Positions 15,727-23,497 of a stretch of 50,818 bases of DNA are shown in pieces (the first letter of the stretch is position 1; every line of letters begins with the position of its first letter). The position numbers and the translations under genes are program-made. The DNA is from Bradyrhizobium sp. AT1 (GTDB taxonomy: Bacteria; Pseudomonadota; Alphaproteobacteria; Rhizobiales; Xanthobacteraceae). The DNA is taken from assembly GCF_001590795.1 (NCBI RefSeq), contig NZ_JXDL01000001.1, positions 370,037 to 420,854 of the forward strand, in the 5' to 3' direction. Below the pieces are notes generated by a model, which was not told the DNA's origin, searched no databases, and worked only from the letters and a program-made list of their open reading frames with translations.

Positions 15727-16254
15727 TCAGCGTTCGCCAAAGTTGCCGCTGATCTGGCCGACGCCACCCCAATCGGCAGGCAATATGCCCGCGCGAACGT
15801 AGCGGTGCAGTGACGAGTATGGCCAGTCGGACGGCGATGCGACGAGCCCGTGCTTGACGGGATTGAAATGGATGTAGTCGGCGCAGCGCTCGAAATCAGT
15901 GTCGTTGCGAATTGTGTGCTCCCAGAATCGTCGTTGCCAGAGAGCGAACTCGCCGCGATGATTGTGAGGGACCGATGTACCAGAAGCGACCACTCGATGC
16001 GTGAATACGCTCTTGATGCGCCTCCATCGACCCGAGTAATCCGAGTCACCTTCCGGGAGTGTCATGATGACATGCAGATGATCGGGCAGGATAACGATTG
16101 CATCGACCGTGAATGGGCTTTCGAGGCGTGTCACACGGAATGCGCCGCGGAGCTTGTCAACATGGTCTAGCAGCGCAGATGATCTTCGATCATACAGCGT
16201 CGCGGTGAAAAAGAAGGTCCCGCCAGGGACGACGTTGCGCCGATAGCGAACCAA
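15727..16254 (-). CDS. REP-associated tyrosine transposase (RAYT)
   Basis: This 175-residue Y1/HUH-type transposase (TnpA_REP family) is the enzyme class thought to move and copy REP palindromes. Visible landmarks are RYRRNVVPGGTFFFTATLYD at the start, the HUH motif in ILPDHLHVIMTLPEGD and the catalytic tyrosine in CADYIHFNPVKHGLVASPSD, followed by the usual WPYSS. The frame is open upstream through a REP copy, but homology begins at VRYRRN. I therefore take TTG 16252-16254, with GGAAGG just before it. REP copies of one family flank both ends (15404-15720 and 16265-16296), the classic arrangement. All motifs look intact. Confidence 0.92.
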   Translation of the reverse strand: MVRYRRNVVPGGTFFFTATLYDRRSSALLDHVDKLRGAFRVTRLESPFTVDAIVILPDHLHVIMTLPEGDSDYSGRWRRIKSVFTHRVVASGTSVPHNHRGEFALWQRRFWEHTIRNDTDFERCADYIHFNPVKHGLVASPSDWPYSSLHRYVRAGILPADWGGVGQISGNFGER

Positions 16255-16264
16255 GCAAGCACCT

Positions 16265-16296
16265 TCCCGGATTACGCTTCGCTCCATCCGGGCTAC
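16265..16296. repeat. REP element upstream of RAYT
   Basis: This is a single inverted REP of the 15404 family: CCCGGATTACGCTTCGCTCC then ATCCGGGCTAC. It lies 11 nt upstream of the RAYT start, and the RAYT reading frame is open through it. Confidence 0.9.
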
Positions 16297-16384
16297 AACC
16301 AGATCGAGAAATTTGCAATCCATTCGCTTACTTGATCAGGCACCGTGCGCTCACTACGCTCCCTCAAAAAGGGAGCGAATAACC

Positions 16385-17260
16385 ATGAAGCAAATCCGGA
16401 TCGGCGACATCACCATCGATGCGGTGATCGAGCGGGAGGGGCCGTGGCGGCGGCCGCAGGATTTCTTCCCGGCCTATGACGAAGCGGTCTTCAAGCGCCA
16501 TCTGCCGACGATGGAGCCGGAGGTGTTCGACGCCGCGCGCGGCATGATGGTGATCACCTACCAGACTTTTGTGGTGCGCACGCCGCGTTACACCATTCTG
16601 GTCGACACCTGCACCGGTGAGGACAAGGGCCATCCGCCGCCGTTCGATTTCCCCGGCAAGGAGCGCTGGCGCAACGAATTGTTCGCGCTCGGCATCTCTT
16701 TCGAAGAGATCGACTACGTGTTCTGCACGCATCTGCATATCGACCACACCGGCTGGAATACGACCCTGCGCGACGGTCGCTGGGTGCCGACGTTTCCGAA
16801 TGCGAAATACGTCTTCCACAAGGGCGAGTATGCGGCATGGGAGGTCGAGCACGCCAAGGGCAACAATCCGCCCGGTACCGTGTTTCGCGACAATTGCCTG
16901 CCGATCGTCGAGGCCGGACAGGCGCTCTTGGTCGACGACGATTACGCGCTCGACGATACCGTCACGCTGACGCCGACGCCGGGACATTCGCCGTGTCATT
17001 GCTGCGTAAATATCTTTTCGAAGGACCAGCGCGCGGTGGTCGCAGGTGATCTCATGCATCACCAGATCCAGTGTCGCGAGCCGGACTGGTCGGCGCGGCC
17101 GGACTGGGATCCGAAGCAGTCGGCTGCGTCGCGGCGAAAGTTCTTCGCGTCCGTGGCAGACACCGACACGCTGATCCTGCCGGTGCATTTTCCGGCGCCG
17201 ACGGTGGGATGGATCAGGCCGCGGGAAGGGGCGTTCGATTACAAGTTCAGGCGGGAATGA
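16385..17260 (+). CDS. MBL-fold metallo-hydrolase
   Basis: This 291-residue cytoplasmic hydrolase has the metallo-beta-lactamase fold. The metal-binding signature is CTHLHIDHTGWN (HxHxDH). Further ligands appear in TPGHSPCHCC, VAGDLMHH and the C-terminal ILPVHFPAPT. The N-terminus IRIGDITIDAVIEREGPWR is typical of a subgroup related to quorum-quenching lactonases and N-acyl hydrolases. ATG 16385 follows a weak ribosome site GGGAG. Lactonase activity is possible but unproven. Confidence 0.87.
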   Translation: MKQIRIGDITIDAVIEREGPWRRPQDFFPAYDEAVFKRHLPTMEPEVFDAARGMMVITYQTFVVRTPRYTILVDTCTGEDKGHPPPFDFPGKERWRNELFALGISFEEIDYVFCTHLHIDHTGWNTTLRDGRWVPTFPNAKYVFHKGEYAAWEVEHAKGNNPPGTVFRDNCLPIVEAGQALLVDDDYALDDTVTLTPTPGHSPCHCCVNIFSKDQRAVVAGDLMHHQIQCREPDWSARPDWDPKQSAASRRKFFASVADTDTLILPVHFPAPTVGWIRPREGAFDYKFRRE

Positions 17261-17281
17261 AGCTGCGAACTAATCGCCAGG

Positions 17282-17446
17282 CTCGTGTCCCGGACGCGGT
17301 GCGGTGCGCAGTGCCGCTCCGCTGAGCCGGGACCCATCTCTCGGGCGATACTCGCGGCGGCATGGGCCCCGGCTCTGCAGCGCATCGCTACTGGACGATG
17401 CTTCGCATCGCCAGGGTAGCGCTGCGCTGCGTCCGGGGCACCGGAG
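17282..17446. repeat. Second palindromic repeat family, full element
   Basis: The left end GTGTCCCGGACGC and the right end GCGTCCGGGGCAC are inverted. The middle contains GAGCCGGGACC ... GGCCCCGGCTCTGCAGCGC. The same architecture recurs at 38861-38999, and a right-end fragment at 914-942. The sequence differs from the GTAG family, and no transposase for it is in the window. Confidence 0.8.
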
Positions 17447-17457
17447 TGCCACTGCTC

Positions 17458-17706
17458 TTACGCGCTGACTTCGCACTTCTTCATGAAGCTGTTCTTGGCG
17501 GCGCCGGCGAGCGGCTTGCCGTCGGCGCTGACGGCCTTGGGTGTGCAGGCCTCCTGCTTGCACTTCTTCAGGAACGAGGTCTTGGCGGCGCCGGCGAGCG
17601 CCTTGCCGTCCTTGCCGACGGCCTTGCTCTCGCAGGTGTCGTCCGCGAGGGCCGAGCCGGCTGCAAAGGTGGCAACGATCGCAGCGAGGAAAATCCGTTT
17701 CATCAT
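17458..17706 (-). CDS. PsiF-repeat secreted protein
   Basis: This 82-residue exported protein has a signal peptide (MKRIFLAAIVATFAAGSALA) and two PsiF repeats: GKALAGAAKTSFLKKC and GKPLAGAAKNSFMKKC. Each repeat ends in a conserved cysteine, with further cysteines at DDTCESK and EACTPK. PsiF proteins were first noted as phosphate-starvation induced in E. coli, and their function is unknown. The start is the first of two tandem ATGs (17704-17706), with AGGGAG just upstream on the minus strand. A family-two repeat lies right after its stop. Confidence 0.88.
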   Translation of the reverse strand: MMKRIFLAAIVATFAAGSALADDTCESKAVGKDGKALAGAAKTSFLKKCKQEACTPKAVSADGKPLAGAAKNSFMKKCEVSA

Positions 17707-17897
17707 GGGTGTCTCCCTAAACCAGAAATGGCGGAGAGATTGGAGCCGGGAATCGTGGCGCAATCAAGCTGGATGACGGCCTGTCGTCCGATCCGCCCGC
17801 GATTTTTGGCGCGCGTCGGCCGGCCTGCTGCACTGCTCGCTGACGGCGGTGGGCGATCCTGCTAGGCTTGGCCAGTTGAGCCGGACGGAGCATCGTG

Positions 17898-18350
17898 ATG
17901 GACGCAATGATCCCGAAACACCAGGACGCCGCCGATCAGCATTCTCACCTGGTTCGGCCGCAAGACATGGACTGGCAGACAACGCGCTTTCCCGGCTGCG
18001 AAGCCAAGACCCTGCTGTTCGACCGCCGTACGGGCCTGATGACCGCCTTGATGCGCTTTGCGCCGGGGGCGGTGCTCCCCGACCACGAGCATGTCGGCAT
18101 CGAGCAGAGCTGGGTGATCGAAGGCACCCTCGTCGACAAGGAGGGGCCTGCTCAGGGCATCGTCTGCAAGGCCGGTGAGTTCATCTGGCGCGAGGCGGGG
18201 AGCCGGCACGCCGCCTGGTGTCCGGAGGGCGCACTGATCCTCGCGATCTTCCAGGTGCCGAACAAGTTCTTCGAAGCCGACGGCCGCGTCGTCGATGCCG
18301 CCGGTCAGGATTGGGACGAGACGTGGGGGCATACCGATGCGCAGCGTTGA
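17898..18350 (+). CDS. Cupin-domain protein (ChrR-like)
   Basis: This 150-residue single cupin barrel resembles the C-terminal cupin of ChrR-type anti-sigma factors. Metal-binding motif 1 is visible as PDHEHVGIEQSWVIEG (two H, then E). Motif 2 is GEFIWREAGSRHAAWCPEG. It lacks the N-terminal zinc anti-sigma domain, so it is more likely a small oxygenase- or isomerase-like enzyme or a sensor. ATG 17898 is chosen over the adjacent GTG 17895. A REP pair follows within 10 nt of the stop. Confidence 0.8.
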   Translation: MDAMIPKHQDAADQHSHLVRPQDMDWQTTRFPGCEAKTLLFDRRTGLMTALMRFAPGAVLPDHEHVGIEQSWVIEGTLVDKEGPAQGIVCKAGEFIWREAGSRHAAWCPEGALILAIFQVPNKFFEADGRVVDAAGQDWDETWGHTDAQR

Positions 18351-18359
18351 GTGAGTCCT

Positions 18360-18463
18360 GTAGCCCGGATGGAGCGCAGCGTAATCCGGGGCCAGGCCAC
18401 TCGCATCTCTCGACCGTCCGGGTCGCAAGAAACCCGGATTGCGCTACGCTCCATCCGGGCTAC
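18360..18463. repeat. REP pair (inverted)
   Basis: A forward GTAGCCCGGATGGAGCGCAG ... AATCCGGGG and an inverted AACCCGGATTGCGCTACGCT ... ATCCGGGCTAC are separated by about 40 nt, between convergent genes. Confidence 0.92.
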
Positions 18464-18485
18464 CGACTACCGGTTTCGTGGCAAG

Positions 18486-19448
18486 CTACGCGCCACGCAT
18501 CAGCAGCGCCTTGAAGTCGGCCCGGGCGCGCTGCGCCTCGGCGCGTGCGACGTCCGAGGCATCGCCCATGCCGAAATAGCCGTGGATCAGGCCGGGGCCC
18601 TCATGGTGCTTGACCCGCACGCCAGCGGCCTCCAGTGCCCGCGCATAGGCCGCGCCCTCGTCGCGCAGGGGATCGAACCAGGCGGTGGTGACGACCGCCG
18701 GTGCGACGCCAGCGAGGGATGCCGCGCGCAGCGGCGAGACGCGCCAGTCCGAAGCATGGCCGGGATCGGCGAGATAATGGCCGCAAAACCATTCCATCGT
18801 GGCACGCGTCAGGAAGTAGCCGTCGGCATTTTCAGCGCGCGAGGGATAGCGCGCGTTCTCGCGCGCGTCGGCGTAGCCGCCGAGGACGTCGGTGACAGGG
18901 TAGACCAGCAATTGCGCGGCGAGCTTGAGGCCGGCATCGCGGCAGGCGATTGCCGTGGTTGCCGCGAGATTGCCGCCGGCACTGTCGCCGGCAACGCCGA
19001 GGCGTTTTGCATCGCCGCCAAATTCCGCGACGCGGTCAAACACATCGCTCACGGCGGCGAAGGCGTCCTCAAAGGCGCCGGGAAAGCGCGTTTCCGGCGG
19101 GCGTCGATAGTCGACGGAGATAACGACGGCGCCGGTCTCGATCGCGATGTTGCGGGCCTGCCGGTCGTGGGTCTCGATGTCGCCCGCAACCCAGCCGCCG
19201 CCGTGGAAGAACACCACGGTCGGAGCGGGCGTGGTGCCGACCCGGTAGACACGCGCAGGAAGCGGGCCGGCGCCGCCCTTCACCTTGATATCCTCGACGT
19301 GATCGACGGGCGGGGGCGGGATGGCGGCGCGGGAGGCAGCCAGTGCGCGCAAGGAATCGCGGGCGCTCTGTGGCGTCATGACAGCGAGGTCGCGCATCGG
19401 CATGAGCGGAATGATCTGGGCGATGACGGGGTCGAGCGGCGCGGCCAT
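18486..19448 (-). CDS. HSL-family alpha/beta hydrolase (esterase/lipase)
   Basis: This 320-residue hydrolase belongs to the hormone-sensitive-lipase (family IV) group. The oxyanion-hole motif is FFHGGGWVAGD. The nucleophile elbow is GDSAGGNLA. The acid is expected in WFDPLRDEG and the histidine in GPGLIHGYFGMG. No signal peptide is present, so it is cytoplasmic. ATG 19446-19448 is chosen, with GTGAGGAAG before it. The GTG four codons upstream is possible. Acyl-ester substrate unknown. It is divergent from the nitroreductase. Confidence 0.92.
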   Translation of the reverse strand: MAAPLDPVIAQIIPLMPMRDLAVMTPQSARDSLRALAASRAAIPPPPVDHVEDIKVKGGAGPLPARVYRVGTTPAPTVVFFHGGGWVAGDIETHDRQARNIAIETGAVVISVDYRRPPETRFPGAFEDAFAAVSDVFDRVAEFGGDAKRLGVAGDSAGGNLAATTAIACRDAGLKLAAQLLVYPVTDVLGGYADARENARYPSRAENADGYFLTRATMEWFCGHYLADPGHASDWRVSPLRAASLAGVAPAVVTTAWFDPLRDEGAAYARALEAAGVRVKHHEGPGLIHGYFGMGDASDVARAEAQRARADFKALLMRGA

Positions 19449-19565
19449 GGGCTTCCTCACAGGGTTCTTGGTCTTGCTTGCGGGTTAGCATAGATTTTGC
19501 GCGCCGCGTCGGCAACCGCATCATGTCGTAATGCCGGCGACGAACGGGCAGGGAGGTTCTTCGAG

Positions 19566-20243
19566 GTGGAATTCGAAACGCTGGTCCAGTCGCGCCGCAG
19601 CGTGCGCGGCTTCAAGAACGAGCCGGTGCCGCGCGCGGTGATCGAGGCGATCATCGAGAGCGCCAAGCGCGCGCCGTCGTCGATGAACACCCAGCCCTGG
19701 CATGTGCACGTGCTCACAGGCGGCCCACTGGAAGAGGTGCGCCGCCGCAACATGGAGGAGATGGTTGGCGGGGCCAAGGTCAAGCGCGACATCATCAGTC
19801 ATGGCGAGTACCAGGGCGTTCACCGCACGCGGCAGGTCGACATCGCCAAGAAATTGTTCGGCGCGATGGGGATCGAGCGTGACGACAAGCCGATGCGGCA
19901 GGACTGGGTGCTGCGCGGCTTCCGCCAGTTCGACGCGCCGGTCTCGCTGGTCCTGACTTACGACCGCGTGCTCGATCCCGGCGCGGTCTGCCATTTCGAT
20001 CTGGGCGCGCTCTGCTACGGCATCGTGCTCGCCGCGTGGGACCGCGGCCTCGGCTCCGTCATCAACGGGCAGGGCATCATGCGCTCCGACATCGTGCGCG
20101 AGGTCGCGAAGATTCCGGAAGACGAGGTCATCATGACCTGCGTCGCGATGGGTTATCCCGACGACGGCTTTGCCGCGAACGCGGTGCGCTCGGATCGCGA
20201 GCACAATCAGGAGTTTGTGCGTTACGTCGGTTTTGCCGATTAG
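19566..20243 (+). CDS. Nitroreductase-family FMN oxidoreductase
   Basis: This 225-residue FMN-dependent NAD(P)H oxidoreductase shows LVQSRRSVRGFKNEPVP (the phosphate-binding RRSVR), APSSMNTQPWHVHVL, and late conserved segments GIVLAAWDRGLGSVINGQG and VAMGYPDDGFAAN. The start is GTG 19566 with GGGAGG 9 nt upstream. It is a member of the broad NfnB/NfsA family, and nitroaromatic or quinone substrates are typical. It is followed at once by a rho-independent terminator. Confidence 0.9.
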   Translation: MEFETLVQSRRSVRGFKNEPVPRAVIEAIIESAKRAPSSMNTQPWHVHVLTGGPLEEVRRRNMEEMVGGAKVKRDIISHGEYQGVHRTRQVDIAKKLFGAMGIERDDKPMRQDWVLRGFRQFDAPVSLVLTYDRVLDPGAVCHFDLGALCYGIVLAAWDRGLGSVINGQGIMRSDIVREVAKIPEDEVIMTCVAMGYPDDGFAANAVRSDREHNQEFVRYVGFAD

Positions 20244-20248
20244 CGTGC

Positions 20249-20278
20249 CGGAGAGGAGATTATTCTCCGCATTTTTTT
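20249..20278 (+). terminator. Intrinsic terminator after nitroreductase gene
   Basis: The short stem GGAGA-TTAT-TCTCC (20255-20268, extendable with flanking CGGAGA/TCTCCG) is followed by GCA and seven T, 6 nt after the stop codon. Confidence 0.8.
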
Positions 20279-20372
20279 GGTGCGGAGCCGTCAGCGGCCT
20301 CTTGCAATCTCGAAGGTGCGGGAGGAACAATGTGCTGACTGTGAGGTTTGTTGCTGGCGCGAGGGAATTGAC

Positions 20373-20579
20373 ATGCGGCGGCTGGCTAGCCTGGTTCGAC
20401 GTTTCTTCGGCCCGCGAATGCGGCGCCCCATTGATGATGGTGATCCATCTCTTCCTTTCACATCCGAGGAGTTCGGACGGCTGATACGCAGCGGCCGGCA
20501 CGAGGATATGAAGCTGCTGGCCGAGGGGCTGGCCTGCCGGTCGATTCCGCGCCGCGCCAGCTATCGCGCGACCCATTAG
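20373..20579 (+). CDS. Small hypothetical protein, 68 aa
   Basis: This 68-residue basic protein (MRRLASLVRRFFGPRMRRPI and on) has an amphipathic arginine-rich N-terminus, then an acidic helical middle (DDGDPSLPFTSEEFGRLI). GAGGGA lies 6 nt before ATG 20373. It converges with the HD-GYP gene (27-nt gap). I do not recognise a family. Coding is supported by the ribosome site and composition only. Confidence 0.5.
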   Translation: MRRLASLVRRFFGPRMRRPIDDGDPSLPFTSEEFGRLIRSGRHEDMKLLAEGLACRSIPRRASYRATH

Positions 20580-20606
20580 GGCGCGTTCGACACAGCGCAG
20601 TCGCGC

Positions 20607-21722
20607 TCACCGCGTGAGCGCGACCTGCTTGAATGAATGGAGCAGAGCCTTTTCCAGCTTGCCATTCATCCCGCACAAGACGTCGTAGGCCTCCTCACGC
20701 GGCATGGTCGGCTTGTAATGCCGGTGCTCGATGAGGGCTGCAAAAATATCGGAGATGGTGAGAATCCTCACGATGTCGCCAATGCTCTCGGCAGACAGAC
20801 CATCGGGATAGCCGCTGCCGTCGAGATACTCGTGATGATGCCGAACGGCATCTAGAATTTCCGGTGAAATCTTGTCGTGTCCCTTCAGAAATTCGAAACC
20901 CGCAGCCGGATGGGTTTCAATCAGGGCGCGTTCCTCCGCATCGAGGCGGCCGGGCTTGTCGAGGATGGCGAGCGGGATCTGCGCCTTGCCGACGTCGTGG
21001 AACATGGCAGCCGAGTAAAGGCGCTCCAGATCGGCTCTTCCAACGCCGAGGCTCAGGCCGAAGTCGATGGCGACGCCGGTCACGAGCAGGCAGTGTTGAT
21101 AGGTTCCCTCGTGGTGGCGCCGTACCGTCGTGAGCCATTCCGATAGCCCCCGTTGGGTGATGCGATCTGCGATCTGACGGCCAGCCTCCTTGGTGCCGTC
21201 GACGTCGAGAGGCGCGCCGAGGGTGACCGCCGTAAACATCGAGGCGATCGCGGTTGCCGCGGCCTCGACCGCGTTGTCGGATTGTGTGGTCGCGCTCGAT
21301 GAGACAGAAGGATCCGCCGGACCGGACAGGGCCGCCAGCAGTCTGGACCGGTTGACCGTACCGGGCAAGACGAGCGTCGCCCCGAGCGCGTAGGCTTGCG
21401 AGATGCCGACGTGAGAGCTGTGTTCGAGCAGAAATATTCGTTTCCCTGCCTTGGCGAGCTTGCCGGCCCGCTTCTTGATCGCCGCGATATTGTCGATGTC
21501 GCGCAGGTCCGCGCGGATGACGATGGCGGAGGGCACCCGCGTCAACTTGGCTTCGGCATCCAGGCGTTCTCCGGCGACGGCGAAGCGCTCCTCGAGAATT
21601 GAGCAGATGCCGGCCAGCTTGTCGGATGTGTCGGCAAGCACATGCACGAAGGAGCGGCCCGAGTCCCTCTCGCGGAGGCTGTCTGGGTTGGCAAGGCCGA
21701 CGATGGTTCGCGCGTTCTGCAC
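20607..21722 (-). CDS. HD-GYP protein, probable c-di-GMP phosphodiesterase
   Basis: This 371-residue protein has an N-terminal degenerate receiver-like part (about residues 24-130, SFVHVLADTSDKLAGI to ALGATLVLPGTVNRSRLLAA) and a C-terminal HD-GYP domain. The HD motif is MFHDVGKAQIP, and the signature HHHEYLDGSGYPDGL keeps the GYP residues, so hydrolysis of cyclic di-GMP is likely. It is the third gene of a minus-strand operon with the PilZ and DUF2336 genes (47-nt gap). Confidence 0.88.
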   Translation of the reverse strand: MQNARTIVGLANPDSLRERDSGRSFVHVLADTSDKLAGICSILEERFAVAGERLDAEAKLTRVPSAIVIRADLRDIDNIAAIKKRAGKLAKAGKRIFLLEHSSHVGISQAYALGATLVLPGTVNRSRLLAALSGPADPSVSSSATTQSDNAVEAAATAIASMFTAVTLGAPLDVDGTKEAGRQIADRITQRGLSEWLTTVRRHHEGTYQHCLLVTGVAIDFGLSLGVGRADLERLYSAAMFHDVGKAQIPLAILDKPGRLDAEERALIETHPAAGFEFLKGHDKISPEILDAVRHHHEYLDGSGYPDGLSAESIGDIVRILTISDIFAALIEHRHYKPTMPREEAYDVLCGMNGKLEKALLHSFKQVALTR

Positions 21723-21769
21723 GGCTTGACCTGCGATGTCTCGGATGGCGGGATGTACGATCGGCTAAA

Positions 21770-22096
21770 TCATCCTGTGGCAGTTTGTGTCTTTGCCGGC
21801 GGTGCGCTCACGGACTTCTTCTTTCCATCCGTTGTGACGAAATGAACGCCGGCGGTGGTGCCGTCGATCCAGACCAGTTCGCAGCGCCGATAAGCTAGCC
21901 CGGTCGACGACAACACCAGGAAAAATTCCTTGGCCTGGAGCACGTCCAGCGTGCCCTCGACCTCGACTTTCGCCCCGGTCTGCGACACGTCGAGCAGGAA
22001 GCAACTGCGCCGCCATGTGCCGTCCGAGCCCATCAGGTTGACAGGCTGGCGGTGATCCATCTTCACGCGCGACGCCTTGCGACCATCGAACTTCAT
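21770..22096 (-). CDS. PilZ-domain protein
   Basis: This 108-residue protein is essentially one PilZ domain, the c-di-GMP receptor fold. The ligand-binding motif appears as RKASR near the start, followed by LLDVSQTGAKVEV (D/NxSxxG). ATG 22094-22096 overlaps the stop of the upstream DUF2336 gene as ATGA, so translation is coupled. With the HD-GYP gene downstream, this places a c-di-GMP receptor and its degrading enzyme on one transcript. A target protein is not evident. Confidence 0.85.
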   Translation of the reverse strand: MKFDGRKASRVKMDHRQPVNLMGSDGTWRRSCFLLDVSQTGAKVEVEGTLDVLQAKEFFLVLSSTGLAYRRCELVWIDGTTAGVHFVTTDGKKKSVSAPPAKTQTATG

Positions 22097-23202
22097 CGGT
22101 TGACCCCCGCTTTTACGCTGCGATGTCCCGGATCGCCCGTACCTGTGCGCGCCGCGATTTCCCCCCACCGCACCGTCCATTGGCTGGTCGACAAGAGCAG
22201 TGCTTCGAAATGGTGTTGCGCGCGCACGCGCTCGGCATAGGAAAGCCGAGACCCGCTGCGGTTGCTCAGGATGGCAAGCGTGGTCTGCCAGTTAAGCCGC
22301 GAAGCCCGACAGGCCATGACCAGGCCTTCGCAATCGTCGTCGGTCATGACATGTTCCACAATCTCGATCGGCGCTCCTGAAAGCACCGACAACGCCACGA
22401 ACAAATTGGCGGTCTCGCCGCGGATCGCGAAGCGGTTCACGGTGGAATCGTTGAGCTTGCCGATGCGGTTGAGCGCGACGATCTCCGGCCGCGCACTTGC
22501 ATAGGCGGCGGAACCCGGCAGCTTGGGCACAATTGGCGCGGCCGCTTGCGTAGGCGGGGCGGAGGGAGCTCTTGGCTCCGCGCGCACGTTGGGGATGGGG
22601 GAGGCCGACAGCAGCTTCCGAAGGACCGGGTCGGGCGTCCCCGGTCTGAGTGCCAGGGCCTTTGTGAGTTCGTCATCACCTGCGCACATCGCAACGAGAG
22701 CAAGGTAGGCGGCATCGGAGAGCTGTGCCCCTGCATTGCCGATCAGTGCAAGGTGGACGGCGCGGCCGCCGCGCCTGACAAGCGTGTCAGCTAACGCCGG
22801 TTCGATATGCTCGCGTGCAGCGATCGCCAGTTGTTGTCGTTCGCTGCTCGACGTCGCGATCGTTTCGAGATCGGACATAGACAGCGCCTGTGATTTGAGC
22901 AGAACGGGACAGGCCACGTCGGGATCGTCGTGTGAGGCGAGACGTCGCAACGTCTCCGGCGGAGCCACCTTGAGCTCCGCAAGCTCCACGCCGAGCTGAA
23001 CCAATGCGCTGGCTTCGACCCGCTCCGTCAATCGCAGCAGGACGCCATCGACCACATTGGCGAGCAATTCCTGGGAGCGGTCGCGGCTGCCCGCCAGCAG
23101 CTGCAAAATGCCTTCGAGGATGCGGGCGCAACGGTCCAGCGGGCAGGTTGCGACCGCATCCTCCAACTCACCCAAAATATCGGCAGGCGAATTTGCCGTC
23201 AT
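22093..23202 (-). CDS. DUF2336 protein
   Basis: This 369-residue protein is of the DUF2336 type, common in alphaproteobacteria and often made of HEAT-like helical repeats. The N-terminal two thirds show repeated helices such as LVQLGVELAELKVAPPETLR and YLALVAMCAGDDELTKALAL, followed by a proline/alanine linker and a C-terminal helical part (RLNWQTTLAILSNRSGSRLS). It heads the operon DUF2336-PilZ-HD-GYP. A perfect CtrA-type box lies 61-76 nt upstream of its start. No enzymatic motif is visible, and a scaffold or regulator in c-di-GMP signalling is the reasonable guess. Confidence 0.75.
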   Translation of the reverse strand: MTANSPADILGELEDAVATCPLDRCARILEGILQLLAGSRDRSQELLANVVDGVLLRLTERVEASALVQLGVELAELKVAPPETLRRLASHDDPDVACPVLLKSQALSMSDLETIATSSSERQQLAIAAREHIEPALADTLVRRGGRAVHLALIGNAGAQLSDAAYLALVAMCAGDDELTKALALRPGTPDPVLRKLLSASPIPNVRAEPRAPSAPPTQAAAPIVPKLPGSAAYASARPEIVALNRIGKLNDSTVNRFAIRGETANLFVALSVLSGAPIEIVEHVMTDDDCEGLVMACRASRLNWQTTLAILSNRSGSRLSYAERVRAQHHFEALLLSTSQWTVRWGEIAARTGTGDPGHRSVKAGVNR

Positions 23203-23262
23203 GGCAGGAGCCTGAATGAAATGAATTTGACAATCTAACGAGCTTCATTGCGCCTTAAGCGC

Positions 23263-23278
23263 GTTAATGGCATTTTAA
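23263..23278 (-). promoter_or_regulatory. CtrA-type box upstream of the DUF2336 operon
   Basis: Read on the minus strand, TTAAAATGCCATTAAC matches the CtrA consensus TTAA-N7-TTAAC exactly. It is centred about 68 nt upstream of the DUF2336 start codon, a plausible activator or -35 position. Binding is inferred from the motif alone. Confidence 0.6.
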
Positions 23279-23497
23279 ACGTCGAGTATCGCAGTACCGG
23301 TTGCGCGACGAATTCCCGAAAAACGCTATCGAAATTCGGCGAGATCTGAAGTCGCGGCTTGTCCTTTCGGTCTTACCCTCCTCAACTTGACAGGACACGT
23401 TGAGATTGATTCTCGCAGTTTGACGCAAAAACCGAAGCGGGAAGGGACCCGGCACTGCCGGACCCGCGTCAATTGCGGCGCAGCATTTCCTGGCACC

